From contig DLPV01000019.1 of NCBI GenBank assembly GCA_002477465.1, positions 19,849 to 83,848 on the forward strand: a DNA stretch of 64,000 nt, given 5' to 3'. Shown here piece by piece: positions 52,875 through 61,827 of this stretch. The notes under the pieces are model-generated. The model searched no databases and was not told the DNA's origin. It was given only the letters and a program-made list of their open reading frames with translations. The first letter of the stretch is position 1. The number at the start of each line of letters is the position of its first letter. The position numbers and the translations under genes were made by a program. This stretch comes from Gammaproteobacteria bacterium UBA7449 (GTDB taxonomy: Bacteria; Pseudomonadota; Gammaproteobacteria; Pseudomonadales; Pseudohongiellaceae).

Positions 52875-54520
52875 AAACAAGTTTAAACTCTTTTCTGCTA
52901 TTAACGGTAACTTGCCTGACACTAACGGCGCAGGCTCAGGTTCCTTTTGAGCGCATTCTCAACGCTGCCGATGAGCCGCACAATTGGCTTACCTATAATG
53001 GCGGTTACATGAGCCAGCGGTTCAGTCTGCTGGATCAGATTAATGCAGATAATGTGAGCGACCTGGAATTAAAGTGGGTGCTGCAAAATCAGGTGTTTGG
53101 TGCCTGGCAATCCAACCCGTTGATTGTCGATGGTGTCATGTACTTGACTGAGCGTCCCAATAGCGTCATGGCTGTGGATGCGATATCAGGTCGCGTGTTC
53201 TGGAAGTATCGACATGTTAATGATGAGCGTGCACTGGTTTGCTGCGGTGCAAACAATCGCGGTGTTGCCATACTGGGCGACACAGTTTTTATGGGCACGC
53301 TGGATGCGCATCTCATCGCTTTGGACCGTGTTAACGGTGAGTTACTGTGGAAGCAGGAAGTGGGTGACGTGGCCCGTGCCTATTCTGTGACTATGGCGCC
53401 ATTGGTGGTGAAAGATAAAGTCATAGTCGGCGTTGGTGGTGGAGAATTTGGTATCCGGGGCTATGTTGCTGCCTATGAGGCAGATACCGGGGAGCTGGCA
53501 TGGAAGACCTATACCATTCCGGGTCCAGGCGAGTCGGGTCATGATTCCTGGGAAGGGGATGACTGGGAACACGGAGGCGCACCGGTCTGGATTACTGGTT
53601 CCTATGATCCGGAACTTAACCAGACCTACTGGGGAGTTGGTAATCCGGGCCCTGACTGGAATGCCGGACAGCGGCCGGGCGATAACCTCTACTCAGATTC
53701 GGTGCTCGCACTGGATGCTGACACCGGTGAGTTGGAGTGGTATTTCCAGTTCACGCCCAATGATGCTTATGACTATGATTCCGTGCAGGTTCCCCTGCTG
53801 GCTGATATCGAGTGGCAGGGCGAGGCACGCAAGGTCATGCTGTGGGCAAACCGCAATGGCTATTTCTATGTGTTGGACCGCACCGATGGTGAGTTCCTGC
53901 TCGGCGAACCCTATGTTAGGGTGAACTGGTCCAGTGGACTGGATGAAAATGGACGGCCGATTCCTACGCCGCAACCGGAGGGCATGCCAACATTCCCCGG
54001 AAATCAGGGTGGCACCAACTGGTATCCGCCATCCTTTAGTCCACGTACTGGCTTGTTCTATTTCAGTGCCTGGGAAGACTACGCGACGATTTATCGCGCC
54101 GAGGAATCGGAATATGTGCCGGGTCGAGCTTTTCTTGGCGGCGGATTTTCGGTCTTGGCGCCCGCGCCGGGTGCGCCAACGATTGGCATTGGGCGTACCA
54201 ATCCCATTAACAACTGGACCAACGAAGTAGGTTTTGGCTCATTGAAAGCCATGGACCCGCAGACTGGCGAAGCAGTCTGGGAATACAGCCAGTTCGACGT
54301 CAGTGACAGTGGTATGTTAACCACTGCTTCGGATTTACTGATCACCGGAGGTCGTGAAGGTTATTTTCACGTGTTGGATGCTCGTGACGGCGAGTTGCTC
54401 TATTACAAAAACCTGGGTGGACAGATCGTAATGGCGCCGGTCACTTTTATGGTGGATGGTATTCAGTATGTCTCAATCATTTCAGGTAACAGCCTGTTCA
54501 CGTTCGCCCTGAAAGACTAG
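52871..54520 (+). CDS. PQQ-dependent alcohol dehydrogenase
   Basis: 549 residues with signal peptide (FLLLTVTCLTLTAQAQ). Quinoprotein propeller segments: NWLTYNGGYMSQRFSLLDQI, ALVCCGANNRGVAIL (vicinal Cys disulfide) and FGIRGYVAAYEADTGELAWKTYT. No C-terminal heme; the separate diheme protein encoded immediately upstream serves. A type similar to XoxF/ExaA relatives, substrate unclear. Together they form a two-component periplasmic oxidation unit. Confidence 0.92.
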   Translation: MKTSLNSFLLLTVTCLTLTAQAQVPFERILNAADEPHNWLTYNGGYMSQRFSLLDQINADNVSDLELKWVLQNQVFGAWQSNPLIVDGVMYLTERPNSVMAVDAISGRVFWKYRHVNDERALVCCGANNRGVAILGDTVFMGTLDAHLIALDRVNGELLWKQEVGDVARAYSVTMAPLVVKDKVIVGVGGGEFGIRGYVAAYEADTGELAWKTYTIPGPGESGHDSWEGDDWEHGGAPVWITGSYDPELNQTYWGVGNPGPDWNAGQRPGDNLYSDSVLALDADTGELEWYFQFTPNDAYDYDSVQVPLLADIEWQGEARKVMLWANRNGYFYVLDRTDGEFLLGEPYVRVNWSSGLDENGRPIPTPQPEGMPTFPGNQGGTNWYPPSFSPRTGLFYFSAWEDYATIYRAEESEYVPGRAFLGGGFSVLAPAPGAPTIGIGRTNPINNWTNEVGFGSLKAMDPQTGEAVWEYSQFDVSDSGMLTTASDLLITGGREGYFHVLDARDGELLYYKNLGGQIVMAPVTFMVDGIQYVSIISGNSLFTFALKD

Positions 54521-54536
54521 GCACGCTTCTTTGCTC

Positions 54537-54890
54537 ATGAAACTTTCTGAACTCAGGCTCAATATGGTAGTGCAGGGCGTTACCATCGTCTCGGTTCTGG
54601 CCGGCGTCGCCTTTGTCGCCTGGGAATTAGAACAGAACTGAGAGTTGGTGCGCCTGGAGATGTTCAGCGAGGGCACTATCGCTAATCGTGCCACCGATCT
54701 GGCCCTGTCGGGGGGAAATCCGGCCGTAGTGCTGGCCAAAGCCTGTGAGGGCACGGCACCAATTAGCACGGAAGATCTTATGATTCTCAACTTTGTGTTT
54801 ACCGAAACCCTCGATTCCATTCGGCGCATGCGCCTGCTGGAAAGCGGTTTATATCCGGAAGACGCCTGGCTGATGCTGGCATCACCATAG
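54537..54890 (+). pseudogene. Small membrane-anchored protein with in-frame TGA and short C-terminus
   Basis: The frame from ATG 54537 has TM segment VTIVSVLAGVAFVAWELEQN, then TGA at 54639-54641 (codon 35), then ELVRLEMFSEGTIANRATD and a helical tail ending SIRRMRLLESGLYPEDAWLMLASP. Relatives I recall continue well past this. So the copy carries a stop and is probably truncated at the C-terminus as well. The stop could be Arg (CGA or AGA). Follows the PQQ enzyme gene by 16 bp. An error in sequencing is possible. Confidence 0.7.
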
Positions 54891-54906
54891 AGTAAGAGTT
54901 AAACCA

Positions 54907-55359
54907 GTGACGACATTGAGCTGGGATCGCAGCAATCCTTTCACCATCGATATCACCGCGACTGCCGCCAATGTCGATGGCTATGGTCATGTCTCGACGC
55001 ACAATTACGTGCAGTGGATGATTGATTGTGCTTTCGCCCATTCCGCGGCCCTTGGACTGCCGGAGGAAACCTGCAAGCAGATGGGTAGAGGGATGGCGGC
55101 AATTCAGTTTGATGTGCAGCTGCTGGGTTCAGCCTATGAAGGCGACGAGCTGCAGGTAGCAACCTGGATTGTGGAGCCCGATGGTAAGCTGCGACTGGGC
55201 CGGCAATTCCAAATTATCCACATAGCGTCCGGCCGCACCCTGGCCAAAGGCAAATTTAAGTTTGTATGTACTAATTTGAATACCGGCAAGGCCGCGCGCA
55301 TGCCGCAGATTTTCAAAGAAACCTATATTGTCGCGAGCGAGCCCATAGCCCCGGAATAA
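54907..55359 (+). CDS. Acyl-CoA thioesterase (hotdog fold)
   Basis: 150 residues from GTG 54907. The hotdog pattern is VDGYGHVSTHNYVQWMIDCAF, as in 4-hydroxybenzoyl-CoA thioesterase-type proteins, with Asp and His as the catalytic pair. The central strand is GDELQVATWIVEPDGKLRLGRQFQII. Start codon is supported by AAGAG upstream. It hydrolyses acyl-CoA thioesters in the cytosol. Context gives no pathway. Confidence 0.85.
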   Translation: MTTLSWDRSNPFTIDITATAANVDGYGHVSTHNYVQWMIDCAFAHSAALGLPEETCKQMGRGMAAIQFDVQLLGSAYEGDELQVATWIVEPDGKLRLGRQFQIIHIASGRTLAKGKFKFVCTNLNTGKAARMPQIFKETYIVASEPIAPE

Positions 55360-55518
55360 GACAAACTTTGTTACTTTTCAGCCAGTTAAAGTTCTGGGAA
55401 TCCCCGGTAAAAGCTGGATAATTTGAACCCAGAGTAGATTCCACGCGATGCGCTGGAATAATTCGCGATTGGCATGCAGTATTCTGCGTGCCACCTTCTG
55501 CTATGAGAGGAGAAATCC

Positions 55519-57540
55519 ATGCAAACTGTTGATTTAAGGAAGGTTTTTATAAGCTTCCTTATCGTGCTGAGCTCCGCGTGGGTCAATGCGCAGGACCCTG
55601 AGCAGTGGTTCACCCTGGGCAATGATTTTGCCCACACTCGCTATGCCCCTTCCGATGAGCTTAGCCCAGAGAATTTCGACCAGCTGGAAGTGGCCTGGGA
55701 ATGGGATGGTGCCAGTTTTGGTGCTGTCAGCGGACGCGCCACGCCCTCCCTGGTTGATGGGTTGCTCTACACAGTGGCTGGCTACAACCGTCATGTGGTC
55801 GCCATCGATCCCAAGACCGGTGAGACCGTTTGGTCCTACCGTGAGCCCAAGACGCCACGCGCTGAATATTCCATGCGTTCGGACTACGGTAAGGGCGTCG
55901 CCTTCGGCAACATCGATGGTCGGGGTGTGGTGGTGATCGTTTCTCCCGGTTTCTTCCTGACTGCGCTTGATGCCAAGACGGGTGTGCCTCTGGAAAATTG
56001 GGGTGAGCCTATACCCATTGAAGGATTTCCCCAGAGCGGTGTGGTTGATCTGCTCGGGGACCTGGGGCATCCATACGATCCTTATGAGGGCATCCCCCTG
56101 GAGACTGGCTACATTACTTCTTCCTCACCACCAATCGTTGTCAACGACACGATCGTAGTTGGTAACTCTGCAGAGCAGGGATATCACCAGGCTCGCATCG
56201 AAAACGTGCCAGGTGACATTCTTGCCTACGACCTGCGTACCGGTGATTTCAAGTGGAAGTTTAATGTAATTCCCAAGCCCGGCGAGTATGGCCATGAGAC
56301 CTGGGAAAACGATGCCTGGGAATGGACTGGCGATGTCTCCTCCTGGGCGCCGCTGTCTGCAGACCCTGAGAACGATCTGGTTTATATTCCGACCAACAGT
56401 GCGACTATCGATTACTACGGCGGCTTTCGGCCAGGCGATAATCTATATGGCGCGAGTATCATCGCTCTCAATGCAAGTACCGGTGAACGGGCCTGGCATT
56501 TCCAGTTTGTGAAGCATGAAATCTGGAACTTCGATACGCCTACTGCACCGGTGCTGATGGACCTGACTGTTGATGGTCGCGACATTCCGGCTGTGGTGCA
56601 GGCAACCAAGCAAGGCTGGCTATACACTTTTAATCGTCTCACTGGCGAGCCGGTATGGCCGATTGAAGATCGACCAGTGCCTCCATCAATTGTACCGGGT
56701 GAAGTACTTTCGCCCACTCAGCCCCACGTAACATGGCCCGAGCCATACTCGCTGCAGGGTATTAGCGAAGAAGATTTGCTGGACTTCACGCCGGAATTGA
56801 AGGAGCAGTCTCTTGCTGCAATGGAAGACTATGTGATGGGCGGTTTGTTTAATCCGCCGATTCACGCTGACAACCCAATGGGTAAATATGCGGCCATGAA
56901 CTGCCCAGGCGGTGCAGGAGGTGTAAACATCACTTCACCTCCTGTTGCTGATCCGGTGAACAATGTGTTTTACCTGTCTGAGCACACCGCATGTTTTGCG
57001 CTGCGCCTGATTCCGGGTGAAGAAGCTGATCTGTTGTTCCCTAACTCGACGGGTTCTACCACGGCGCAATACGCGAACGGCGTGCCAGGTGCGACCGCGC
57101 GTCCACCGCGTCACCCAAGTGGGCTGCCGATCTGGAAGCCACCCTATAGCACCATCGTTGCCTATGACATGGATACAGGCGAGAAGAAGTTCACCATTCC
57201 AACCGGTGAGACACCGCAGCGTTACAAAGATGTTTTTGAGCGCGAAGGTGTATCTGAATCAGTTTACGGCAACACCGGTACCGGCGCTCTGGTACCCATG
57301 GTGGTTACGCCGACCATGCTGGTGTATTCAGACCAGGCTTCTGATGGCACACCTATGCTGTGGGCACTGGACAAGGATACCGGTGAAATCCTTGCCGAGA
57401 TCGAAGCGCCTGCACGATCCAGCTACGGCATGAGCAGCTGGATCCACGATGGACACCAGTACATCATGCTGCAGACCAGCTCCAAGCTGACGGCCCTCGC
57501 ATTGCCCGCGGCCCAAGACACTGGTGGCGGTGCTCATTGA
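55519..57540 (+). CDS. PQQ-binding-like propeller dehydrogenase (mGDH-like)
   Basis: 673 residues, signal peptide VFISFLIVLSSAWVNAQ. Core strands: WFTLGNDFAHTRYAPSDEL, VWSYREPKTPRAEY, and HEIWNFDTPTAPVLMDLTVDG, the last resembling the substrate-side motif of membrane glucose dehydrogenase. No vicinal Cys pair and no heme site, unlike the other two quinoproteins. Some long insertions (residues 390-470) are unusual. A strong ribosome site (GAGGAGA) precedes the ATG. A terminator follows. Confidence 0.87.
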   Translation: MQTVDLRKVFISFLIVLSSAWVNAQDPEQWFTLGNDFAHTRYAPSDELSPENFDQLEVAWEWDGASFGAVSGRATPSLVDGLLYTVAGYNRHVVAIDPKTGETVWSYREPKTPRAEYSMRSDYGKGVAFGNIDGRGVVVIVSPGFFLTALDAKTGVPLENWGEPIPIEGFPQSGVVDLLGDLGHPYDPYEGIPLETGYITSSSPPIVVNDTIVVGNSAEQGYHQARIENVPGDILAYDLRTGDFKWKFNVIPKPGEYGHETWENDAWEWTGDVSSWAPLSADPENDLVYIPTNSATIDYYGGFRPGDNLYGASIIALNASTGERAWHFQFVKHEIWNFDTPTAPVLMDLTVDGRDIPAVVQATKQGWLYTFNRLTGEPVWPIEDRPVPPSIVPGEVLSPTQPHVTWPEPYSLQGISEEDLLDFTPELKEQSLAAMEDYVMGGLFNPPIHADNPMGKYAAMNCPGGAGGVNITSPPVADPVNNVFYLSEHTACFALRLIPGEEADLLFPNSTGSTTAQYANGVPGATARPPRHPSGLPIWKPPYSTIVAYDMDTGEKKFTIPTGETPQRYKDVFEREGVSESVYGNTGTGALVPMVVTPTMLVYSDQASDGTPMLWALDKDTGEILAEIEAPARSSYGMSSWIHDGHQYIMLQTSSKLTALALPAAQDTGGGAH

Positions 57541-57555
57541 TTAGAGCAACAGGTT

Positions 57556-57590
57556 AAAAAAATGGCGACCCAGGGGTCGCCATTTTTTTT
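57556..57590. terminator. Bidirectional terminator
   Basis: AAAAAAATGGCGACCC pairs with GGGTCGCCATTTTTTT; it lies between the convergent PQQ-dehydrogenase and pckA. Confidence 0.9.
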
Positions 57591-57694
57591 GCCAAATATT
57601 AATTCTTGGCAGACGGTCAGCGCAGTACCGGTGAATGAACCGACTGGAACGAAGCCGGGCGGCGCCGTTTATTGTCCTCTGCTTTAACCGCGAT

Positions 57695-59338
57695 TCAGAG
57701 CTTCGGGCCTGCTGCCACCAGTGCCGCAGCGCGGGGGTCATCCGTAAACTTCTCGAAGTTCTTGATAAACAGTGCTGCCAGGTGTCTGGCTTTCTCGTGC
57801 CATTCTGCGGGGTCTGTATAAGTATCACGGGGATCCAGGATGCCGTCGTCCACGTCAGGCACTTCGCTGGGAATCGCCAGGTTGAAGTAAGGCAACTCGT
57901 GCATGTCGGCGTGATCTATGGTGCCGTTGAGAATAGCGTGAATAATTGCTCGGGTTGCCTTGATTGAAATGCGTTGTCCCGTGCCATTCCAGCCCGTATT
58001 CACCAGGTAGGCGCTAGAACCAGCTGCATCCATGCGCTTCACTAGCACTTCAGCGTAACGGCTGGGGTGCAGCGACAGGAATGCTGCGCCAAAACAACTG
58101 GAAAAAGTCGGTGTGGGCTCTGTCACGCCACGTTCGGTGCCGGCGAGCTTGGCAGTGAAGCCAGACAGAAAGTGATACTGGGTCTGGTCGTGAGTTAGTT
58201 TGGACACAGGCGGCAGTACACCGAAGGCATCAGCCGTGAGGAAGATTACCTGTTTCGCGTGACCGCCACGGGATGCCGGCTTAACGATGTTATCAATGTG
58301 ATAGATGGGGTAGGAAACCCGGGTGTTCTCAGTTCGAGAGTTATCCGAGTAATCAATCTTGCCAGTCTCGTCTACGCTAACATTTTCCAATAGAGCGTCA
58401 CGACGAATGGCGTGATAGATGTCTGGCTCGTTCTCTTTGCTCAGGTTAATAGTCTTGGCATAGCAGCCACCTTCAAAATTGAAAACGCCGTTGTCGTCCC
58501 AGCCGTGTTCATCATCGCCAATGAGCGCTCGCTCAGGGTCCGTGGAGAGGGTGGTTTTGCCGGTTCCAGATAAACCGAAGAAAATGGCCGTTGAGCCATC
58601 ATTGCCAATGTTGGCCGAACAGTGCATGGAGGCAATATCCTGTAGCGGCAACAGGTAGTTCATCATGGAGAACATGCCTTTCTTCATCTCGCCGCCATAC
58701 CAGGTGCCACCAATCAACTGGATTCTCTCGGTGAGATTGAAGGCAATAAAGTTTTCTGAGTTTAGTCCCTGTTTTCCCCAGTTTGGGTTAGTGCATTTGG
58801 CACCATTCATCACCACGAAATCTGGCTCAAAATTTTTCAGTTGTTCCAGCGTCGGGCGAATGAACATGTTTTTAACGAAATGCGCCTGCCAAGCCACTTC
58901 GGTAATGAAGCGCACGGACAGCCGAGTATCCTCATTGGCGCCGCAGTAAGCATCAACGACATAAAGTGTCTTGCCACTGAGTTGTTCCGTGACCAGGTTT
59001 TTTAACTCCAGCCAGACCACCTCACCGATGGGCTTGTTGTCGTTGGCGCCCTGATCAGACCACCAGACGGTGTCACAGGTGGAGTCGTCTTTGACCAGAT
59101 ATTTATCTTTTGGGGAGCGGCCGGTGAATTCACCGGTGTTTACGGATACTGCGTCAGATTCCGTCAGCACAGCGCGCTCATAACCTTCCAATGCCGGATC
59201 GGTTTCATGCTCGAACAGCAGTTCATAGCCCGGGTTGTAGTAAATTTTCGTGGCGTCGGAAATACCGTATTGCGAAAGATTTGGGTGATCGAAGGTTTCT
59301 TCAGTTTGTACAATAGCTTGCACTGACTTGCGCTCCAT
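57695..59338 (-). CDS. pckA: Phosphoenolpyruvate carboxykinase (ATP)
   Basis: 547 residues from ATG 59338 (a TTG just before is not needed). ATP-PEPCK motifs: GGTWYGGEMKKGMFSMMNYLLP, the P-loop GLSGTGKTTLS, and GDDEHGWDDNGVFNFEGGCYAK for metal and oxaloacetate binding. Decarboxylates oxaloacetate to PEP using ATP, the first committed step of gluconeogenesis. Fits an organism growing on organic acids and alcohol-oxidation products, matching the symporter and quinoproteins here. Confidence 0.97.
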   Translation of the reverse strand: MERKSVQAIVQTEETFDHPNLSQYGISDATKIYYNPGYELLFEHETDPALEGYERAVLTESDAVSVNTGEFTGRSPKDKYLVKDDSTCDTVWWSDQGANDNKPIGEVVWLELKNLVTEQLSGKTLYVVDAYCGANEDTRLSVRFITEVAWQAHFVKNMFIRPTLEQLKNFEPDFVVMNGAKCTNPNWGKQGLNSENFIAFNLTERIQLIGGTWYGGEMKKGMFSMMNYLLPLQDIASMHCSANIGNDGSTAIFFGLSGTGKTTLSTDPERALIGDDEHGWDDNGVFNFEGGCYAKTINLSKENEPDIYHAIRRDALLENVSVDETGKIDYSDNSRTENTRVSYPIYHIDNIVKPASRGGHAKQVIFLTADAFGVLPPVSKLTHDQTQYHFLSGFTAKLAGTERGVTEPTPTFSSCFGAAFLSLHPSRYAEVLVKRMDAAGSSAYLVNTGWNGTGQRISIKATRAIIHAILNGTIDHADMHELPYFNLAIPSEVPDVDDGILDPRDTYTDPAEWHEKARHLAALFIKNFEKFTDDPRAAALVAAGPKL

Positions 59339-59464
59339 CAATAAAGAGAATAGGAAAGAGAATTACGTAGTATTACTACAGGAATTGTGGCTTCGGGAGT
59401 GTCGCGTAAAATGGTTCGCGATAATAAAGGTGCTTGGCCAGATAGGCCAGCAGATAAAGCAATT

Positions 59465-60169
59465 TTATTGCTGCAGTCGCCCTTCATTCACAGTGATAGC
59501 GACCGGTGTGTCGCCGACATTAGTTATTTGATAAGTGGAATCCTGTTCCCGCCATGCCCATTCGCCGGCGTGTGCCAATTCACGCGTTACCCCGTCTTCC
59601 CGCGAAACGTGGGCCAGGCCCTCCGACCCCAGAATTACAAAGCTGGGGTTACTATGTGACTGCAGGTCGGTGGATTCGCCCGGTGCCAGTTGATAGCGAT
59701 AAGACCTGAACCATGGGTTTTCCAGTTCCGGGTCTACCCGCATACCGCTGGGTAGATCGTTTTCGCTTAACGGTTGGCCGGGTCCATCGTGCACCAGCGC
59801 CATGATATGAAACAGCCCGGGGCCTGCGTTGCTCACCTTGTGGGTAAAAGCCTCGGCGGCATAGTCAGTGTTCACGCCGACCCGGCCATTTTGCGGGCCG
59901 CCAGCAAGACTGATATAGGTCAGCAGTATGGCCTGATCATGGGTATGGGGGAAAGATTCATCACCGGGTTTGATGCGCACATCCAATAAATAGAGTTGTC
60001 CATGTTGCCGCACTGGTCGATGGCGGGGTTCGTCCAGCAGATGGACGACTTTCTCACCGGGGAATTCAGACTGCTGGGCGAAACTGCTGTGCCAGCCCGT
60101 GCATATGGCCAGCAAGCCGATCAGGCTGAGGTACTTCGAGAACAATCGGTTGCTCAATTGGTATCCCAT
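59465..60169 (-). CDS. Exported cupin-like protein
   Basis: 234 residues. Signal peptide about residues 12-31 (LSLIGLLAICTGWHSSFAQ). Two cupin-like halves: first with GDESFPHTHDQAIL (His pair) and second with APGESTDLQSHSNPSFVILG. The second copy ends GVTRELAHAGEWAWREQDSTY. Metal-binding is likely, enzyme activity unknown. Lies after pckA on the same strand with a 126-bp gap. Confidence 0.75.
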   Translation of the reverse strand: MGYQLSNRLFSKYLSLIGLLAICTGWHSSFAQQSEFPGEKVVHLLDEPRHRPVRQHGQLYLLDVRIKPGDESFPHTHDQAILLTYISLAGGPQNGRVGVNTDYAAEAFTHKVSNAGPGLFHIMALVHDGPGQPLSENDLPSGMRVDPELENPWFRSYRYQLAPGESTDLQSHSNPSFVILGSEGLAHVSREDGVTRELAHAGEWAWREQDSTYQITNVGDTPVAITVNEGRLQQ

Positions 60170-60325
60170 GGGGTCTTGTGTGGTCCATAGCTACCGGTTA
60201 TGGCGCTATTCGACAAATAAGCCTCTATTATGCAGATCGCAGTTGCAGTGTCACGCAGATTTTAACGCGCAGCGGCTTCAGCTGGCTGCTTCGATACATC
60301 TCGACTCTCTGTTGCCTCGGGAGAG

Positions 60326-61501
60326 TCAGCGTGGAACCGTCTGATCCCAATTCAGCACCTGGTGTTTTTCGAGGATTCGAATCAGCTCGCTAAACGGCAC
60401 CGCCTGCAGTTCGCCGCGGCTGCTGCTTACGCTGGTGGCTTTGAAGATTGCATTATAAATTGCTTCCTCCGTGGCCTCAGCGGTGGCGGCGAATAGAGGC
60501 GACATGGAGGCGTTGACCAGTTCTTCAATCGCGACAGGGCTGTTGCTGGTGCGGGGTTTGCGGACTGCCGGATTGGTAGAAAATGTAATGACGTAGTCAC
60601 CGGAGCCATTGCTGGCGTAAGAGCCGGTGCGGCCCAGGCCCATGATGGCCCGAGTGCCCATGCGGTCGAGGCTGCGGGCGCTGAGCGGTGCATTGGTGGC
60701 GACCACAATCATGATTGAACCATCGTCACGATCACCGTCATCGCTTGGCGCGACCAGATCACGATAGGGGTAGGTGCCTAATTCCCGGCCAACCGGTGCG
60801 CCATTGATAGTCATGTAACCACCGTAATTGGTTTGCACCAACACGCCGACGGTGTAACCCCCTAGTTCCTCAGGCAGCACTCTGGAACTGGTACCGATGC
60901 CGCCTTTCCAGCCGAAGGCCTGGGTGCCAGTCCCGGCACCCACGCTACCCTCAGCAACGGGCCCAGAACTGGCATTGGCGAGGGCGCTGAATACCTCTTC
61001 ACGCTGGATCGGATCAGCCCACATATTATTAACACCGCCATCATTGGTTTCACCCACTACCGGGTTTACCGTGTGCTCTCCCATACCCGGCTGCATATAG
61101 ACCCATTCCTTAAGCGCATTGGCCGCACTCCACACGCACAGCGTGCAGGTCAGCAGGATGGGCGTTTCCAGTTCCCCAAATTCGCGAATCTGGGTTTCAC
61201 CAATCAGCTTGCCGTAGCCGTTACCTACCGTGACCCAGGCAGGAATAGGGTGGGTATAGAGATTGCCGGGAGCTGGGATAATGGCAGTGACGCCGGTGCG
61301 CAGGTCATTGCCTTCGATGACGGTTTCATGACCAACCAGGACGCCTTCCACATCGGTTATCGCGTTATTTACACCTGGTTCAAAAACCCCTACAACGAGA
61401 CCTGCCTCCCGCGCGCGAAGTCGGTTTTCGGCAGCGCTTGCTAGCTGGCTGCCAAACATAAACACACAGGTGCTTAGCAGGATCAAAGTTCTATATATCA
61501 T
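60326..61501 (-). CDS. P1 (DmpA/S58) family peptidase, exported
   Basis: 391 residues from ATG 61501 (MIYRTLIL), chosen because it starts a good signal peptide ending LASA. The family strands are GLVVGVFEPGVNNAITDVEGVLVGH, GEHTVNPVVGETNDGGVNN, and AFGWKGGIGTSSRVL. The autocleavage site, by analogy to DmpA, is before Ser in DDGSIMIVVATNAPLS, giving alpha and beta subunits. Acts as an N-terminal aminopeptidase or beta-peptidase. Divergent from NosR-like gene. Confidence 0.88.
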   Translation of the reverse strand: MIYRTLILLSTCVFMFGSQLASAAENRLRAREAGLVVGVFEPGVNNAITDVEGVLVGHETVIEGNDLRTGVTAIIPAPGNLYTHPIPAWVTVGNGYGKLIGETQIREFGELETPILLTCTLCVWSAANALKEWVYMQPGMGEHTVNPVVGETNDGGVNNMWADPIQREEVFSALANASSGPVAEGSVGAGTGTQAFGWKGGIGTSSRVLPEELGGYTVGVLVQTNYGGYMTINGAPVGRELGTYPYRDLVAPSDDGDRDDGSIMIVVATNAPLSARSLDRMGTRAIMGLGRTGSYASNGSGDYVITFSTNPAVRKPRTSNSPVAIEELVNASMSPLFAATAEATEEAIYNAIFKATSVSSSRGELQAVPFSELIRILEKHQVLNWDQTVPR

Positions 61502-61779
61502 GCGTAGATAACTCTTGTTCAATAGATCAATTATTAGACTATCCATAGTGGCAATCTGGTATTAGTTCAAATTTCAGGGCGCAGCGTACTCCGATCATAC
61601 TACTTCCGGCCTGCTGCAGCCTATCAGAGGCGCATTTATCGGGTAGTGCTGAAGTTGGGTCGGGCCGGAGAGGGTGAAAAAGGAAGCCTGCGCAGCGAAT
61701 AACTTAAGTCAGCTTTACAGCTTCAGATGGATCACCTGCTTGGCCGGATCAGCTGTTTTGGGGGTCGCTTACCCTTACG

Positions 61780-61791
61780 CACAAAATTGTG
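61780..61791. promoter_or_regulatory. CACAA-N2-TTGTG inverted repeat upstream of the NosR-like gene
   Basis: CACAAAATTGTG lies 37 bp before ATG 61828. It is a possible operator; no canonical FNR box (TTGAT-N4-ATCAA) was found. Confidence 0.3.
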
Positions 61792-61827
61792 TAGCATACG
61801 TTCACCTGTACGTCCTGCGGAATAAAA

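Noticed and set aside
9869..54641. Stop-codon reassignment or selenocysteine at the in-frame stops
   Set aside because: Both TAA and TGA occur, ordinary genes here end with each of them, and no SECIS-like hairpin or Cys-homologue position was seen.
61780..61791. FNR-type site for the NosR-like gene
   Set aside because: The inverted repeat CACAA-N2-TTGTG does not match TTGAT-N4-ATCAA; kept only as a weak candidate operator.
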